The notes beneath the pieces are model-generated. The model made no database searches. It saw only the letters and a program-made list of their open reading frames with translations, and was not told the origin of the DNA. A stretch of 64,000 nt of DNA from Desulfobacteraceae bacterium (GTDB lineage Bacteria; Desulfobacterota; Desulfobacteria; Desulfobacterales; Desulfosalsimonadaceae): positions 1-64,000 of the forward strand of contig QZKW01000003.1 of NCBI GenBank assembly GCA_003599885.1. Reading direction: 5' to 3'. A program made the translations under genes and the position numbers. Below are positions 16,422 through 24,402 of this stretch, piece after piece; position 1 is the stretch's first letter; each line of letters begins with the position of its first letter.

Positions 16422-17813
16422 CTATCCGATCATGATATTTTCCTCGGCATATTCGATGCCGCAGGCTCCCCTGCCGCCGCCCACCACAATGTAGGCAAAC
16501 GTCAATATGCCGACCCGGCCCACCAGCATCAATAAAATAATCCATATTTTTCCCCAGATGGACAAGGTGGACGTCAACCCCATGCTGAGTCCGACAGTGC
16601 CGAAAGCCGACACAGCTTCAAATAAGTAGCCCAGAAACCGCCGCTCGGGGCACCCGGTGAAATCGTTTTGAAGGGCGTTTCCAGCTGTAAGCATAAACAA
16701 AACGACCCCGATCAGAGTGGCGCAGACCAGAATCAGGGAAATGCTCCGGCTGACCGTTTCAACAGGGATACTTTTTTTAAACAGGTTCACCCGTTTTTTT
16801 CTTCGTATGCGCGAAACGGTGAAAGACACAATAAGCGCCAGAGTGGTTGTTTTGACCCCGCCGCCGCACGAGCCCGGGGATGCCCCGAAAAACATCAGAA
16901 AAATCATTAAAAGCAGGGTGGCGTCATGCAGGGAACCGATGTCAATGGTGTTAAACCCGGCGGTACGGCAGGTCACGGATTGAAAAACCGATATCACTAT
17001 GGATTCGGAAAACGGCCTCCCGGCCATGGCGTTTCCGAATTCAAGCACCCAGAAAAAGACCGCGCCGACAACAATCAACACGGCTGTCGTCACGAGAACG
17101 GCTTTGGTCTGCACCGCCAGCTTGGACCGTTTGATCCGGCGTGTTTCGAACCGGTAATAGATGTCGTGAACCACCGGAAAGCCGATACCGCCGAGAACAA
17201 TGAGCAGACACACAACACCATTAACCGTCCAGTCACCGCTGGCTTTCATGAGGCTGTCGGAAAAAAGTGAAAAACCGGCATTGCAGAATGCCGAAACGGA
17301 ATGGAAAACGGCCTGATACAGGGCCTGGCCCATGGGCATCTGATGCTGCCAGCGGACAAACAGAACAATGGCGCCAAGGGCTTCCACCGCACCGGTAAAA
17401 ATAAAAATCGTTTTGACCACCTGAAAAATATCTTCCCGGGGCGTATGGGCAAATACATCCTGAAGCGCCATGCGGTGCCTGAAGGGTATATTCTTGCCGA
17501 CAAGCTTGAACAGCATCACCGAAACCGTCATCACGCCCAGCCCGCCAATCTGAATGAGAAACAGAATGACACTTTGCCCGAAAATCGTAAAATAACCGCC
17601 GGTGTCCACAACGGTCAGCCCGGTGACGCAAACGGCGGATGCCGAGGTGAAGAGCGCGTCAATAAAGTGAATATGCCCGGAACGGGTGGATGCGGGATGC
17701 ATTAATATACCGGCCCCGGCCAGAATAACCCCCACAAACCCATACGCAATCATGGATGCGGGATGCATATTCAAGAACCGGGCAAGGGGCTTATTTTGTA
17801 AAAGAGATAGCAT
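16422..17813 (-). CDS. ktrB: Potassium channel subunit KtrB/TrkH
   Basis: A 463-residue integral membrane protein with four M1-P-M2 repeats, forming the Na+- or H+-linked K+ pathway. Each pore loop supplies its filter glycine: AVCVTGLT, AFCNAGFS, TCRTAGFN and AFGTVGLS. An intramembrane gate-like stretch (FGASPGSCGGGVKTTTLAL) precedes the fourth repeat. The short N-terminus resembles KtrB more than TrkH. No ribosome site is evident at ATG 17813. It is first in a three-gene operon with ktrA and the PF10118 gene. Confidence 0.93.
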   Translation of the reverse strand: MLSLLQNKPLARFLNMHPASMIAYGFVGVILAGAGILMHPASTRSGHIHFIDALFTSASAVCVTGLTVVDTGGYFTIFGQSVILFLIQIGGLGVMTVSVMLFKLVGKNIPFRHRMALQDVFAHTPREDIFQVVKTIFIFTGAVEALGAIVLFVRWQHQMPMGQALYQAVFHSVSAFCNAGFSLFSDSLMKASGDWTVNGVVCLLIVLGGIGFPVVHDIYYRFETRRIKRSKLAVQTKAVLVTTAVLIVVGAVFFWVLEFGNAMAGRPFSESIVISVFQSVTCRTAGFNTIDIGSLHDATLLLMIFLMFFGASPGSCGGGVKTTTLALIVSFTVSRIRRKKRVNLFKKSIPVETVSRSISLILVCATLIGVVLFMLTAGNALQNDFTGCPERRFLGYLFEAVSAFGTVGLSMGLTSTLSIWGKIWIILLMLVGRVGILTFAYIVVGGGRGACGIEYAEENIMIG

Positions 17814-18145
17814 GTTAATTGCAATCGTTTTCCTGAAGGTCGCAACACCTGTGAAAACTTCGGATCAGAATTGGGGCAATGGGCCGCAAATGATGCAGGA
17901 TATATCATAATGTTCTTTTTTTACAACAGGAAACCCTAACTGCCGCCGGACATAACACAATTCCATCGTCTGGATCATCTTTTCCGGGTTTCTCTCCCCA
18001 GAGGCAATACGTTAGGCATCGATAAGCGATACCTTGTTATACTGTATTGAAAACCAGACTTAAAGGCGTATATTTCGGCTTAACGAGATGAATGATCGCA
18101 TTATCATCATTTCGGCAACAGATTGTCTATCTATAAGGAGACGCC
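17814..18145. other. Intergenic region between divergent ktrB and fabD operons
   Basis: 332 bp without a gene. It should hold both divergent promoters. On the plus strand TTGTTATACTG (about 18034-18044) contains a TATACT-like -10 box, but I found no convincing -35 partner. There is no hairpin of note; the fabD ribosome site (AAGGAG) is at about 18137. Confidence 0.4.
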
Positions 18146-19084
18146 ATGAATCAGGAATCAGTCGCCGTTGTTTTCCCCGGTCAGGGAACCCAGCGGCATG
18201 GAATGGGAAAAGATTTTTATGAGGCGATGGCCGTGAGCCGCCAGACATATGAGGAAGCGTCCCAGGCATTGGGATGGGATGTGGCGGACCTCTGTTTCAA
18301 TGATGATGAGAAACTGCATCTCACCGAATACGCCCAGCCGTGTATCCTTGCCACTGAAATTGCCATGTTTCGGGGCATTCAATCCGCGTATGGATTTGCG
18401 CCAATGTATTTCGGCGGCCACAGCCTGGGGGAATACGCAGCCCTGGTTGCGGCAAACGCCCTTCCCTTTGCCGACGCCCTGAAAACGGTCCATATCCGGG
18501 GAAAGCTCATGCAGCAGGCCAATCCGCCGGGGGCAGGCGCAATGGCTGCCGTGATCGCCCAGAAATTGGATGCAGCCCAGGTTTGCAAGAGCCTGGACGG
18601 GCTGCCCGTTGATGTGGCGAACATCAATTCATCCGGCCAGGTGGTGATCAGCGGCCAATCCGATGCGATGGAAACAGCCGAAAAACGTCTTCAGGCTGCA
18701 GCGGGCAGCGACCCCACATTCCGATTTGTTCCCTTAAATGTCAGCGCCCCGTTTCACAGCCGGTTTATGACCGGCATTAAAGAGGCGTTCCGGGAAGTGC
18801 TGCATTCAGTGGCAGACCGGCTGAACCCGGAAAAAGCCTGCATGGTCACTTCTAATTTCTCCGGCGGTTTTCACGCAGGCTCCAGACTTCGCCTGATTGA
18901 AGAACTGGTGGCCCAGATCAACAATTCGGTGCGGTGGCGGGACAATATGCAGGCTCTGGCCGAAAAGGCGCAGACCATTTACGAGATCGGCCCGAACCGG
19001 CCGCTGCGGAATTTTTTCACGAGTATCCATGTGTCCTGCCGGTCTATCACGAGTTTTTCAGCCGCCGGACGGTTATTTGCATAG
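18146..19084 (+). CDS. fabD: Malonyl-CoA:ACP transacylase
   Basis: A 312-residue FabD-type acyltransferase that loads malonyl (or a related extender) onto ACP. The nucleophile is Ser93 in GHSLGEYAAL, the oxyanion loop is VFPGQGTQRHGMG (9-21), and the catalytic His204 lies in VSAPFHSRFM. Arg118 in the VHIRGKLMQ segment is the malonate-carboxylate binder expected of malonyl-specific enzymes. It opens a ten-gene plus-strand run ending at 26214 and is most likely dedicated to this cluster. AAGGAG precedes ATG. Confidence 0.93.
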   Translation: MNQESVAVVFPGQGTQRHGMGKDFYEAMAVSRQTYEEASQALGWDVADLCFNDDEKLHLTEYAQPCILATEIAMFRGIQSAYGFAPMYFGGHSLGEYAALVAANALPFADALKTVHIRGKLMQQANPPGAGAMAAVIAQKLDAAQVCKSLDGLPVDVANINSSGQVVISGQSDAMETAEKRLQAAAGSDPTFRFVPLNVSAPFHSRFMTGIKEAFREVLHSVADRLNPEKACMVTSNFSGGFHAGSRLRLIEELVAQINNSVRWRDNMQALAEKAQTIYEIGPNRPLRNFFTSIHVSCRSITSFSAAGRLFA

Positions 19085-19087
19085 GAA

Positions 19088-20032
19088 ATGAAATCCATGA
19101 AATTCAATCCTGATTACTGGGGCCTGATTATCGGCGGGTCCGGCGGGTTCGGTCTGGCAACCGCCCGAAAACTTGCGGTCCACGGCATGAACCTGTGCAT
19201 TGTTCACCGGGACCGGCGTGGAGCCATGTCCCGCATCATCCCTGAATTTGAGAAACTGAAACATACCGGCGTAAAAGTCCTCACCTTCAACCTGGACGGC
19301 TTGTCCAACAGCGGCAGAACCCAGGTGCTGGATGCGCTGGCTAAAGAAATGGGAACCACCGGCAAACTCCGGATGATTCTCCATTCGGTTGCATTCGGCA
19401 ACCTGAAACTCCTGGCCCCGCATTCAGCTTCCGAACATCCTGACAAAACCCGGCACCGGATCGCCGAGGCAGCCGGAATTTCTGCTGACCAATTTGATCA
19501 GGTCATCGCGGAACAGTTTGAGGATGATGCGGACTGTCTTCACGCTCTTGCGGATCCGCCCGTCTATGACAACACGCGGTTTCTGGAGGCGGATGATTTT
19601 TCCCGCACGATCCAGGCAATGGGGTTTAATCTGGTGGAATGGGTAAGGGATATTTTTAATCGGAAATTGTTTGCCGATGACGCCCGGGTGCTCAGCCTGA
19701 CCAGCGAGGGGGGCCGCAAAGCCTGGCGGGGGTATGCGGCAGTGGCTGCGGCAAAGGCAGTGCTGGAATCAGCAGCCCGGGCCATGGCCCTGGAATTTGC
19801 GCCCTATGGCATCCGGTCCAATGTGATTCAGGCCGGCGTGACCGACACCGCAGCCCTTAAGGTTATTCCCGGAAGCAGACATCTCAAAGCGAATGCGGTG
19901 TTGCGAAATCCGTTTGGCCGGCTGACCACACCGGAAGATGTGGCGGGGGTCATCTATCTCATGTGTCTGGATGAAGCCGCCTGGATCAATGGGGCCCTGA
20001 TCAGCGCGGATGGCGGAGAAGGAATCGCCTAA
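19088..20032 (+). CDS. Enoyl-ACP reductase-like short-chain dehydrogenase (FabI type)
   Basis: A 314-residue SDR with a glycine-rich NAD(P) motif (IIGGSGGFGLATARKL, about 14-29). Its catalytic pair is Tyr-x6-Lys (GYAAVAAAKAVLES), the FabI spacing, not the Tyr-x3-Lys of ordinary SDRs. The tyrosine ten residues earlier in E. coli FabI is replaced by Ser. The C-terminal NPFGRLTTPEDVAG...NGALISADGG is typical. An insert of about 40 residues (LAPHSASEHPDKTRHR...) is longer than in FabI. It probably performs the last reduction of each cycle. ATG 19097 (AGGA ten bases upstream) may be the true start. Confidence 0.8.
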   Translation: MKSMKFNPDYWGLIIGGSGGFGLATARKLAVHGMNLCIVHRDRRGAMSRIIPEFEKLKHTGVKVLTFNLDGLSNSGRTQVLDALAKEMGTTGKLRMILHSVAFGNLKLLAPHSASEHPDKTRHRIAEAAGISADQFDQVIAEQFEDDADCLHALADPPVYDNTRFLEADDFSRTIQAMGFNLVEWVRDIFNRKLFADDARVLSLTSEGGRKAWRGYAAVAAAKAVLESAARAMALEFAPYGIRSNVIQAGVTDTAALKVIPGSRHLKANAVLRNPFGRLTTPEDVAGVIYLMCLDEAAWINGALISADGGEGIA

Positions 20033-20622
20033 TGAAATACCATGAATTTTTAAATCACCACCAGTTTGATTTTGAAAGCCTGCTGGCGTTTTCATACGGG
20101 CGTCTTATCGAAGACCCGCCCAAAGATTTTGACGCCCGTCTCCCCGCGCCCCCGTTTCTGATGATGGACCGGATCCTGTCCATTGAAAAAAAAGGCTCCC
20201 GGGGCCGGGTGGTGGCTGAGCAGGATATCCGGCTGGATGCCTGGTATTTTCAGTGCCATTTTTCCGGCGATCCGGTGCAGCCGGGCTGTCTGTGCGTGGA
20301 TGCCGTCTGGCAGCTGATGGGGTTTTACTGCGTGTGGTGCGGGGCCATAGGTGCCGGCCGGGCGTTGGGATGCGGGGAGGTCGCGTTTAACGGCCAGATC
20401 CGGCCCCATAACCGGGTGGCCCGTTTTGAAATCGAGATTCTGCGCTTTCAGGAATTAAAACAGGCCGGTTCCAGCATCGTAATAGCGGATGCCCAGGTAT
20501 TTATCGACAATGAACTCATCTCCACCGTCAAGGGGGCACGAACCGGTATTTTCAAGGGCATCACCTATAAAGGATATCCCAATAAGACCCCAAACTATCT
20601 GGGCGGTGCGGCCCGGTCATAA
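20032..20622 (+). CDS. fabA: FabA-type 3-hydroxyacyl-ACP dehydratase/isomerase
   Basis: A 196-residue hot-dog enzyme very close in pattern to E. coli FabA: LPAPPFLMMDRI, then WYFQCHFSGDPVQPGCLCVDAVWQ with catalytic His76 and Asp90 (His70 and Asp84 in E. coli), then RALGCGEVAFNGQI. FabA dehydrates 3-hydroxydecanoyl-ACP and can isomerise trans-2 to cis-3, giving unsaturated chains without oxygen. An N-terminal extension of about 35 residues precedes the fold. The start overlaps the previous stop (TAATG). With FabZ also present in the cluster, a division of labour is likely. Confidence 0.9.
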   Translation: MKYHEFLNHHQFDFESLLAFSYGRLIEDPPKDFDARLPAPPFLMMDRILSIEKKGSRGRVVAEQDIRLDAWYFQCHFSGDPVQPGCLCVDAVWQLMGFYCVWCGAIGAGRALGCGEVAFNGQIRPHNRVARFEIEILRFQELKQAGSSIVIADAQVFIDNELISTVKGARTGIFKGITYKGYPNKTPNYLGGAARS

Positions 20623-20644
20623 GGGTTTGATTATAAAATTTTCT

Positions 20645-20702
20645 CGCGCAGAGGCGCTGTGACGCAGAGGATAAATTCTCAGCGTCTCTGCGCCTCCGCG
20701 GG
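20645..20702. repeat. Intergenic dyad repeat (GCAGAGGCGC type)
   Basis: Two inverted halves, CGCGCAGAGGCGCTGTGACG and (as complement) CGCGGAGGCGCAGAGACG, with an AT-rich centre, sit in the 124-bp gap inside the fatty-acid cluster between fabA and fabG. Near-identical GCAGAGGCGCAGAGACGC units are familiar from intergenic DNA in many environmental bacteria; their origin is unclear. Confidence 0.6.
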
Positions 20703-20746
20703 ATAATCGGTTTTTCGAATGAATAAGTTCAATTGAGGATGATTAC

Positions 20747-21511
20747 ATGAGTCAATCATGCGTTGATAAAACTAACGGCCCAGCCGGAAATCCCGTGGCA
20801 ATTGTGACCGGCGGCGCAACCGGCATCGGCGCGGCCTGCTGCCGGGCTTTGACGGATGCGGGGTTTCATGTCGGTATTCATTACAGAAACAGCCAATCCA
20901 AAGCGGAAAACCTTCTGTCCGATATCAGCGGTAACGGATTTCTCCTTCAGGCAGACCTGGCGGACCCGGACCAGGTGGAAGCCATGCTTCGCCAAATTAA
21001 GGATGAAACAGGCCGGGTGGACGTTCTGGTCAATAATGCGGGCATGTGCATCAATGAACCCATGCTGAACATGAAACTGGAAACCTTCGATTGTCAGCGG
21101 GCCATGCTCAGGGGTGTGTGGTGGCTCACCAAACGGGTGTTGCGGATGTTTATACTCAGGCAGCCAGAAGGCCGGATCATCAACATTTCCAGCGTGGTGG
21201 GCCATACCGGAAACGCGGGACAGATGCCGTACACCATGGAAAAAGCAGCTTTGGATGCCATGACCCGGTCCCTGGCAAAAGAACTTCAGGGCCGGAATAT
21301 CCGAGTCAATTCCGTGGCCCCCGGATTTATTGATACGGAGATGACGGCGGGACTTGCTCCGGATGTGCGGCAGCGCATTCTGGACACGATCCCCTTGGGC
21401 CGCATGGGTCGGCCCGAAGATGTGGCGGAAGTCGTGGCGTTTCTGGCCAAATCCGGCGGGTACATTCACGGCAGCATCCTTCATGTGAACGGAGGCATGT
21501 ATGGCGGGTAA
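20747..21511 (+). CDS. fabG: 3-oxoacyl-ACP reductase-like SDR
   Basis: A 254-residue classical SDR: TGGATGIG cofactor loop (21-28), NNAG (97-100), catalytic Ser149, Tyr162 and Lys166 (YTMEK), and the C-terminal NGGMYGG. It would reduce 3-oxoacyl-ACP with NADPH. Unusually, the 14 residues before the fold (SQSCVDKTNGPAGN) are longer than in FabG. The gene end overlaps fabZ by 11 bp. Confidence 0.88.
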   Translation: MSQSCVDKTNGPAGNPVAIVTGGATGIGAACCRALTDAGFHVGIHYRNSQSKAENLLSDISGNGFLLQADLADPDQVEAMLRQIKDETGRVDVLVNNAGMCINEPMLNMKLETFDCQRAMLRGVWWLTKRVLRMFILRQPEGRIINISSVVGHTGNAGQMPYTMEKAALDAMTRSLAKELQGRNIRVNSVAPGFIDTEMTAGLAPDVRQRILDTIPLGRMGRPEDVAEVVAFLAKSGGYIHGSILHVNGGMYGG

Positions 21512-21980
21512 TACCCATATCCTTCGTCAAACCCTGAGATTGATTCCCCAGCAGCCGCCATTCCGGTTTATCGACACCATCCTTCACGCGGACGAGAAAA
21601 CCATCCAGGCCGAATACCGGTTCCGGAAAGACGAGGTATTTTACAAAGGCCATTTTCCGGGCAATCCCATCACGCCGGGCGTGATTCTGATTGAAACCAT
21701 GGCCCAGACCGCAGTGGTGGCCATGGGGATTTACCAGCTCCTGAATCAGGGCGTCACTGGAACAGAATTGCAGCAAATGATCACTCTGTTCGCTTTTGCC
21801 GACGCCGTTGAATTCAACGGAATCGTGGTTCCGGGTGAGCGAGTCAAAATTTCTGGGGGAATGATTTACCTGCGCCGGGGACATTTAAAAACAAAGGCCC
21901 GAATCCAAAGAGAAAATGGGGAGACTGTCTGTTCCGGGGTGTTGACCGGAACCGGGGTACAAAAAAGCAAATGGAGTTGA
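21501..21980 (+). CDS. fabZ: FabZ-type 3-hydroxyacyl-ACP dehydratase
   Basis: A 159-residue hot-dog dehydratase with the FabZ active site: His51 in YKGHFPGNPITPGVILIE and Glu65 in IETMAQ. QQPPFRFIDTIL is the usual N-terminal strand. It removes water from 3-hydroxyacyl-ACP across chain lengths. It overlaps both fabG and fabF, so all three are translated together. Confidence 0.9.
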   Translation: MAGNTHILRQTLRLIPQQPPFRFIDTILHADEKTIQAEYRFRKDEVFYKGHFPGNPITPGVILIETMAQTAVVAMGIYQLLNQGVTGTELQQMITLFAFADAVEFNGIVVPGERVKISGGMIYLRRGHLKTKARIQRENGETVCSGVLTGTGVQKSKWS

Positions 21981-23236
21981 CGCATATGAGAAACAGAGTG
22001 GTGGTGACCGGCATGGGCGTAGTGGCGCCCAATGCCACAGGTCTGGATAATTTTGAACTGGCCCTGCGAAACGGCAGGTCCGGAATCCGGTTTATCAAAG
22101 CCCTCGAAGACTTAAAGTTTTCCTGTCAGATCGGCGGGGTGCCGGAAGACGTCGGCAGCGACCCGCACGCAGTTCTCATCGGCAACGTCGGGTATGCGGC
22201 CAGGGCAGCGCTTGAAGCGTGGCAGGATGCGGGCCTCACTCCGACACGGGCGGACGCTCAGGCGGACTGGGATTCGGGGGCCATTGTGGGCTGTGGCATT
22301 TGCGGCATGGAAACCATCGCCGACGAGGTAGTTCCCAAAATAAACGCCGGAAATGTCCGCCGCCTGGGGTCTCAGGTCGTTGAACGGGTCATGGGCAGCG
22401 GTGTCAGCGCGCATATCGCTGGCATTCTGGGCTTGGGCAACCAGGTGACGTCCAATTCATCAGCGTGCAGCACGGGGACAGAGGCTATTATCGACGCGGT
22501 GTGGCGCATTCGCACAGGGCTTGCCCGCCGCATGCTGGCAGGCGGAGCAGAAGGCGCGTCTCCCTATACCTGGGGAGGGTTTGATTCCATGCGGGTCCTG
22601 GCCCGCAAGTTCAACGATGCGCCGGAAAACGGTTCCCGGCCCATGAGCGCATCCGCTTGCGGGTTTGTACCGGGCGCGGGGGCAGGGATTCTGGTTCTCG
22701 AAGATCTGGAATCGGCGCTCTCACGCAATGCCCGGATTTATGCTGAAATTACCGGAACTGCGGTCAATTGCGGGGGCCAGCGAAGCGGCGGCTCCATGAC
22801 CGCGCCGAATCCCGATGGCGTCAGGCGGTGCATACAGGATGCGATCCGTGACGCCGGAATTCTTCCGGAGGCAATTGACGGCATCAGCGGACACCTCACC
22901 GCCACCTTTGCCGATCCCCATGAGGTGGAGAACTGGTCGGCCGCCCTGAACCGGGGGCCGGAAACCTTCCCCCTCATCAATTCCACCAAATCCATGATCG
23001 GGCATTGCCTGGGGGCTGCGGGGGCCATTGAAACCATTGCCGCAGTATTAGAAATCCATAAAGGATTTATGCACCCATCCGTCAATTGCGAAGATGTTCA
23101 CCCGGAAATCAAACCGTTTGATCGTTGCATTCCCCGGACGTGTCTGGACCTGCCGGAACTTAAAACCATGGCCAAGGCAAGCTTCGGATTTGGGGATGTG
23201 AATAGTTGTTTGATTGTTAAAAAATGGGAAAACTGA
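21971..23236 (+). CDS. fabF: 3-oxoacyl-ACP synthase II (KAS II)
   Basis: A condensing enzyme of about 421 residues that elongates acyl-ACP. The Cys-His-His set is present: Cys in SSACSTGT (residue 166), His in SGHLTATFADPHEVENW, and His in KSMIGHCLGAAGA with its Lys. The first His motif differs from the usual AHGTGT(P)xxD(P)xE by reading GHLTATFADPHE, but keeps His, Thr and Asp. ATG 21986 (MRNRVVVTGMG) has GGAG upstream and is the likelier start. A repeat-bearing 154-bp gap separates it from acp. Confidence 0.9.
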   Translation: MELTHMRNRVVVTGMGVVAPNATGLDNFELALRNGRSGIRFIKALEDLKFSCQIGGVPEDVGSDPHAVLIGNVGYAARAALEAWQDAGLTPTRADAQADWDSGAIVGCGICGMETIADEVVPKINAGNVRRLGSQVVERVMGSGVSAHIAGILGLGNQVTSNSSACSTGTEAIIDAVWRIRTGLARRMLAGGAEGASPYTWGGFDSMRVLARKFNDAPENGSRPMSASACGFVPGAGAGILVLEDLESALSRNARIYAEITGTAVNCGGQRSGGSMTAPNPDGVRRCIQDAIRDAGILPEAIDGISGHLTATFADPHEVENWSAALNRGPETFPLINSTKSMIGHCLGAAGAIETIAAVLEIHKGFMHPSVNCEDVHPEIKPFDRCIPRTCLDLPELKTMAKASFGFGDVNSCLIVKKWEN

Positions 23237-23242
23237 TCAGGC

Positions 23243-23337
23243 ATTCAGGAGACAGAAGCCAGGAGTCAGTATGAGGAAACCGGAGAATTACCGAAAACCT
23301 GCATGCGTCGATTCTGAATTCTGACTCCTGACTCCTT
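23243..23337. repeat. Intergenic dyad repeat (CAGGAGTCAG type)
   Basis: CCAGGAGTCAG (about 23259) is mirrored by CTGACTCCTGACTCC (about 23321-23335) with an AT/CG centre, in the gap between fabF and acp. The AGGAGTCAGGAGTCAGAATTC style of repeat is known from intergenic regions of unrelated bacteria. No ORF. Confidence 0.5.
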
Positions 23338-23390
23338 AATACTTTAATAGCTACACAATTGAAAAACATTTTTAACAAAAGGATAACAAC

Positions 23391-23645
23391 ATGGAAACAA
23401 AAGAAATTTTCGACAAGGTGGTGAAAATTATTTCAGAATTTGTCAAAGAACCGGAACGCCTCGAAAACGTATCCATGGACACCCTGATTATTCAGGATTT
23501 AAAAGTCAATTCCGCCCGGCTCGTGGACATCATCATCCAGTCTGAGGATGCCTTTGATATTGCGATTGATGACGATGATGCGGACCAGATCAAAACCATC
23601 GGGGATGCGGTTCGGGTGGTGGAGCGCAAGCTGGTTGCCGCCTGA
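23391..23645 (+). CDS. Acyl carrier protein of the dedicated FAS cluster
   Basis: An 84-residue acidic four-helix carrier. The phosphopantetheine serine is Ser41 in DLKVNSARLVDI, where the common DSL is replaced by NSA. Helix II and III (VDIIIQSEDAFDIAIDDDDADQIKTIGDAV) are normal and strongly acidic for contact with partner enzymes. It has AAGGA nine bases before ATG. Neighbouring acpS and plsC suggest that it is activated and unloaded within the cluster. Confidence 0.9.
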   Translation: METKEIFDKVVKIISEFVKEPERLENVSMDTLIIQDLKVNSARLVDIIIQSEDAFDIAIDDDDADQIKTIGDAVRVVERKLVAA

Positions 23646-23649
23646 TCGA

Positions 23650-24402
23650 ATGCCTGCGCGTGTCAAAAGGACGTTCTGGCGGGCACTCGGGTTTCAATAT
23701 GCGATGAGCCGGGCATTGGCTTTTCTTACCATCCCGCTGATGGTCCTTGCCGTCGTCCTTGCCGGATACCAGGTGCGGAATTTAAAAAAAATCCGCCGGG
23801 ATGTAAAAGCACTTATGAACCGGCATCCGGGCCCCTGGTTGATCTGCGCCAACCATCTCACTCTGGTTGATTCCGTAATTCTGGCCTATGCCATGATGCC
23901 GCCGTACCGGTATCTGCTAAGGTTTCGTGACTTGCCGTGGAATATCCCGGAACACATGAATTTTAATCGCAACCCGGCTTTAAGAGCGATATGCTTTCTG
24001 GCCAAATGCATTCCGGTGGTCCGGGGCGGAGACCGGGGCAGGGTCAAATCCAGCCTTGAAAAATGCCTGTTTGTGCTTGGCAAGGGGGAGCCTTTGATGA
24101 TTTTTCCGGAAGGCACCCGCTCCCGCAACGGACGGGTGAACACCGAAAATTTCCCTTACAGCGTGGGTCGGCTGGCGCACGCTGTCCCTGGTTGCCGGGT
24201 GATGTGTGTGTACCTGCGTGGAGACGGACAGGAGAGTTACAGCGATTTTCCAAAGCGTGGGGAAATGTTCACCATGTCCGTAAAAGAATGCCGTCCGGAA
24301 TCCGCGCTCAAGGGCCTGCGGGCCCAGAGAGACTGCGCAACCCGGATTATCGCGTGTTTGCATCAAATGGAGAGCGATTATTTTAAACTGCGCGGGCAAT
24401 GA
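23650..24402 (+). CDS. PlsC-like 1-acylglycerol-3-phosphate acyltransferase
   Basis: A 250-residue membrane acyltransferase. A hydrophobic N-terminal anchor (LAFLTIPLMVLAVVLAGY, 23-40) is followed by ANHLTLVD (His69-x4-Asp74 catalytic motif) and IFPEGTRSRNG (151-161, phosphate-binding block III), with RGGDRGRVKSSLEK as block II. It would move the finished acyl chain from ACP to a lyso-phospholipid or similar acceptor. ATG 23650 is chosen; an upstream frame extension overlapping acp has no support. Its 3' end overlaps the likely start of the next gene. Confidence 0.87.
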   Translation: MPARVKRTFWRALGFQYAMSRALAFLTIPLMVLAVVLAGYQVRNLKKIRRDVKALMNRHPGPWLICANHLTLVDSVILAYAMMPPYRYLLRFRDLPWNIPEHMNFNRNPALRAICFLAKCIPVVRGGDRGRVKSSLEKCLFVLGKGEPLMIFPEGTRSRNGRVNTENFPYSVGRLAHAVPGCRVMCVYLRGDGQESYSDFPKRGEMFTMSVKECRPESALKGLRAQRDCATRIIACLHQMESDYFKLRGQ

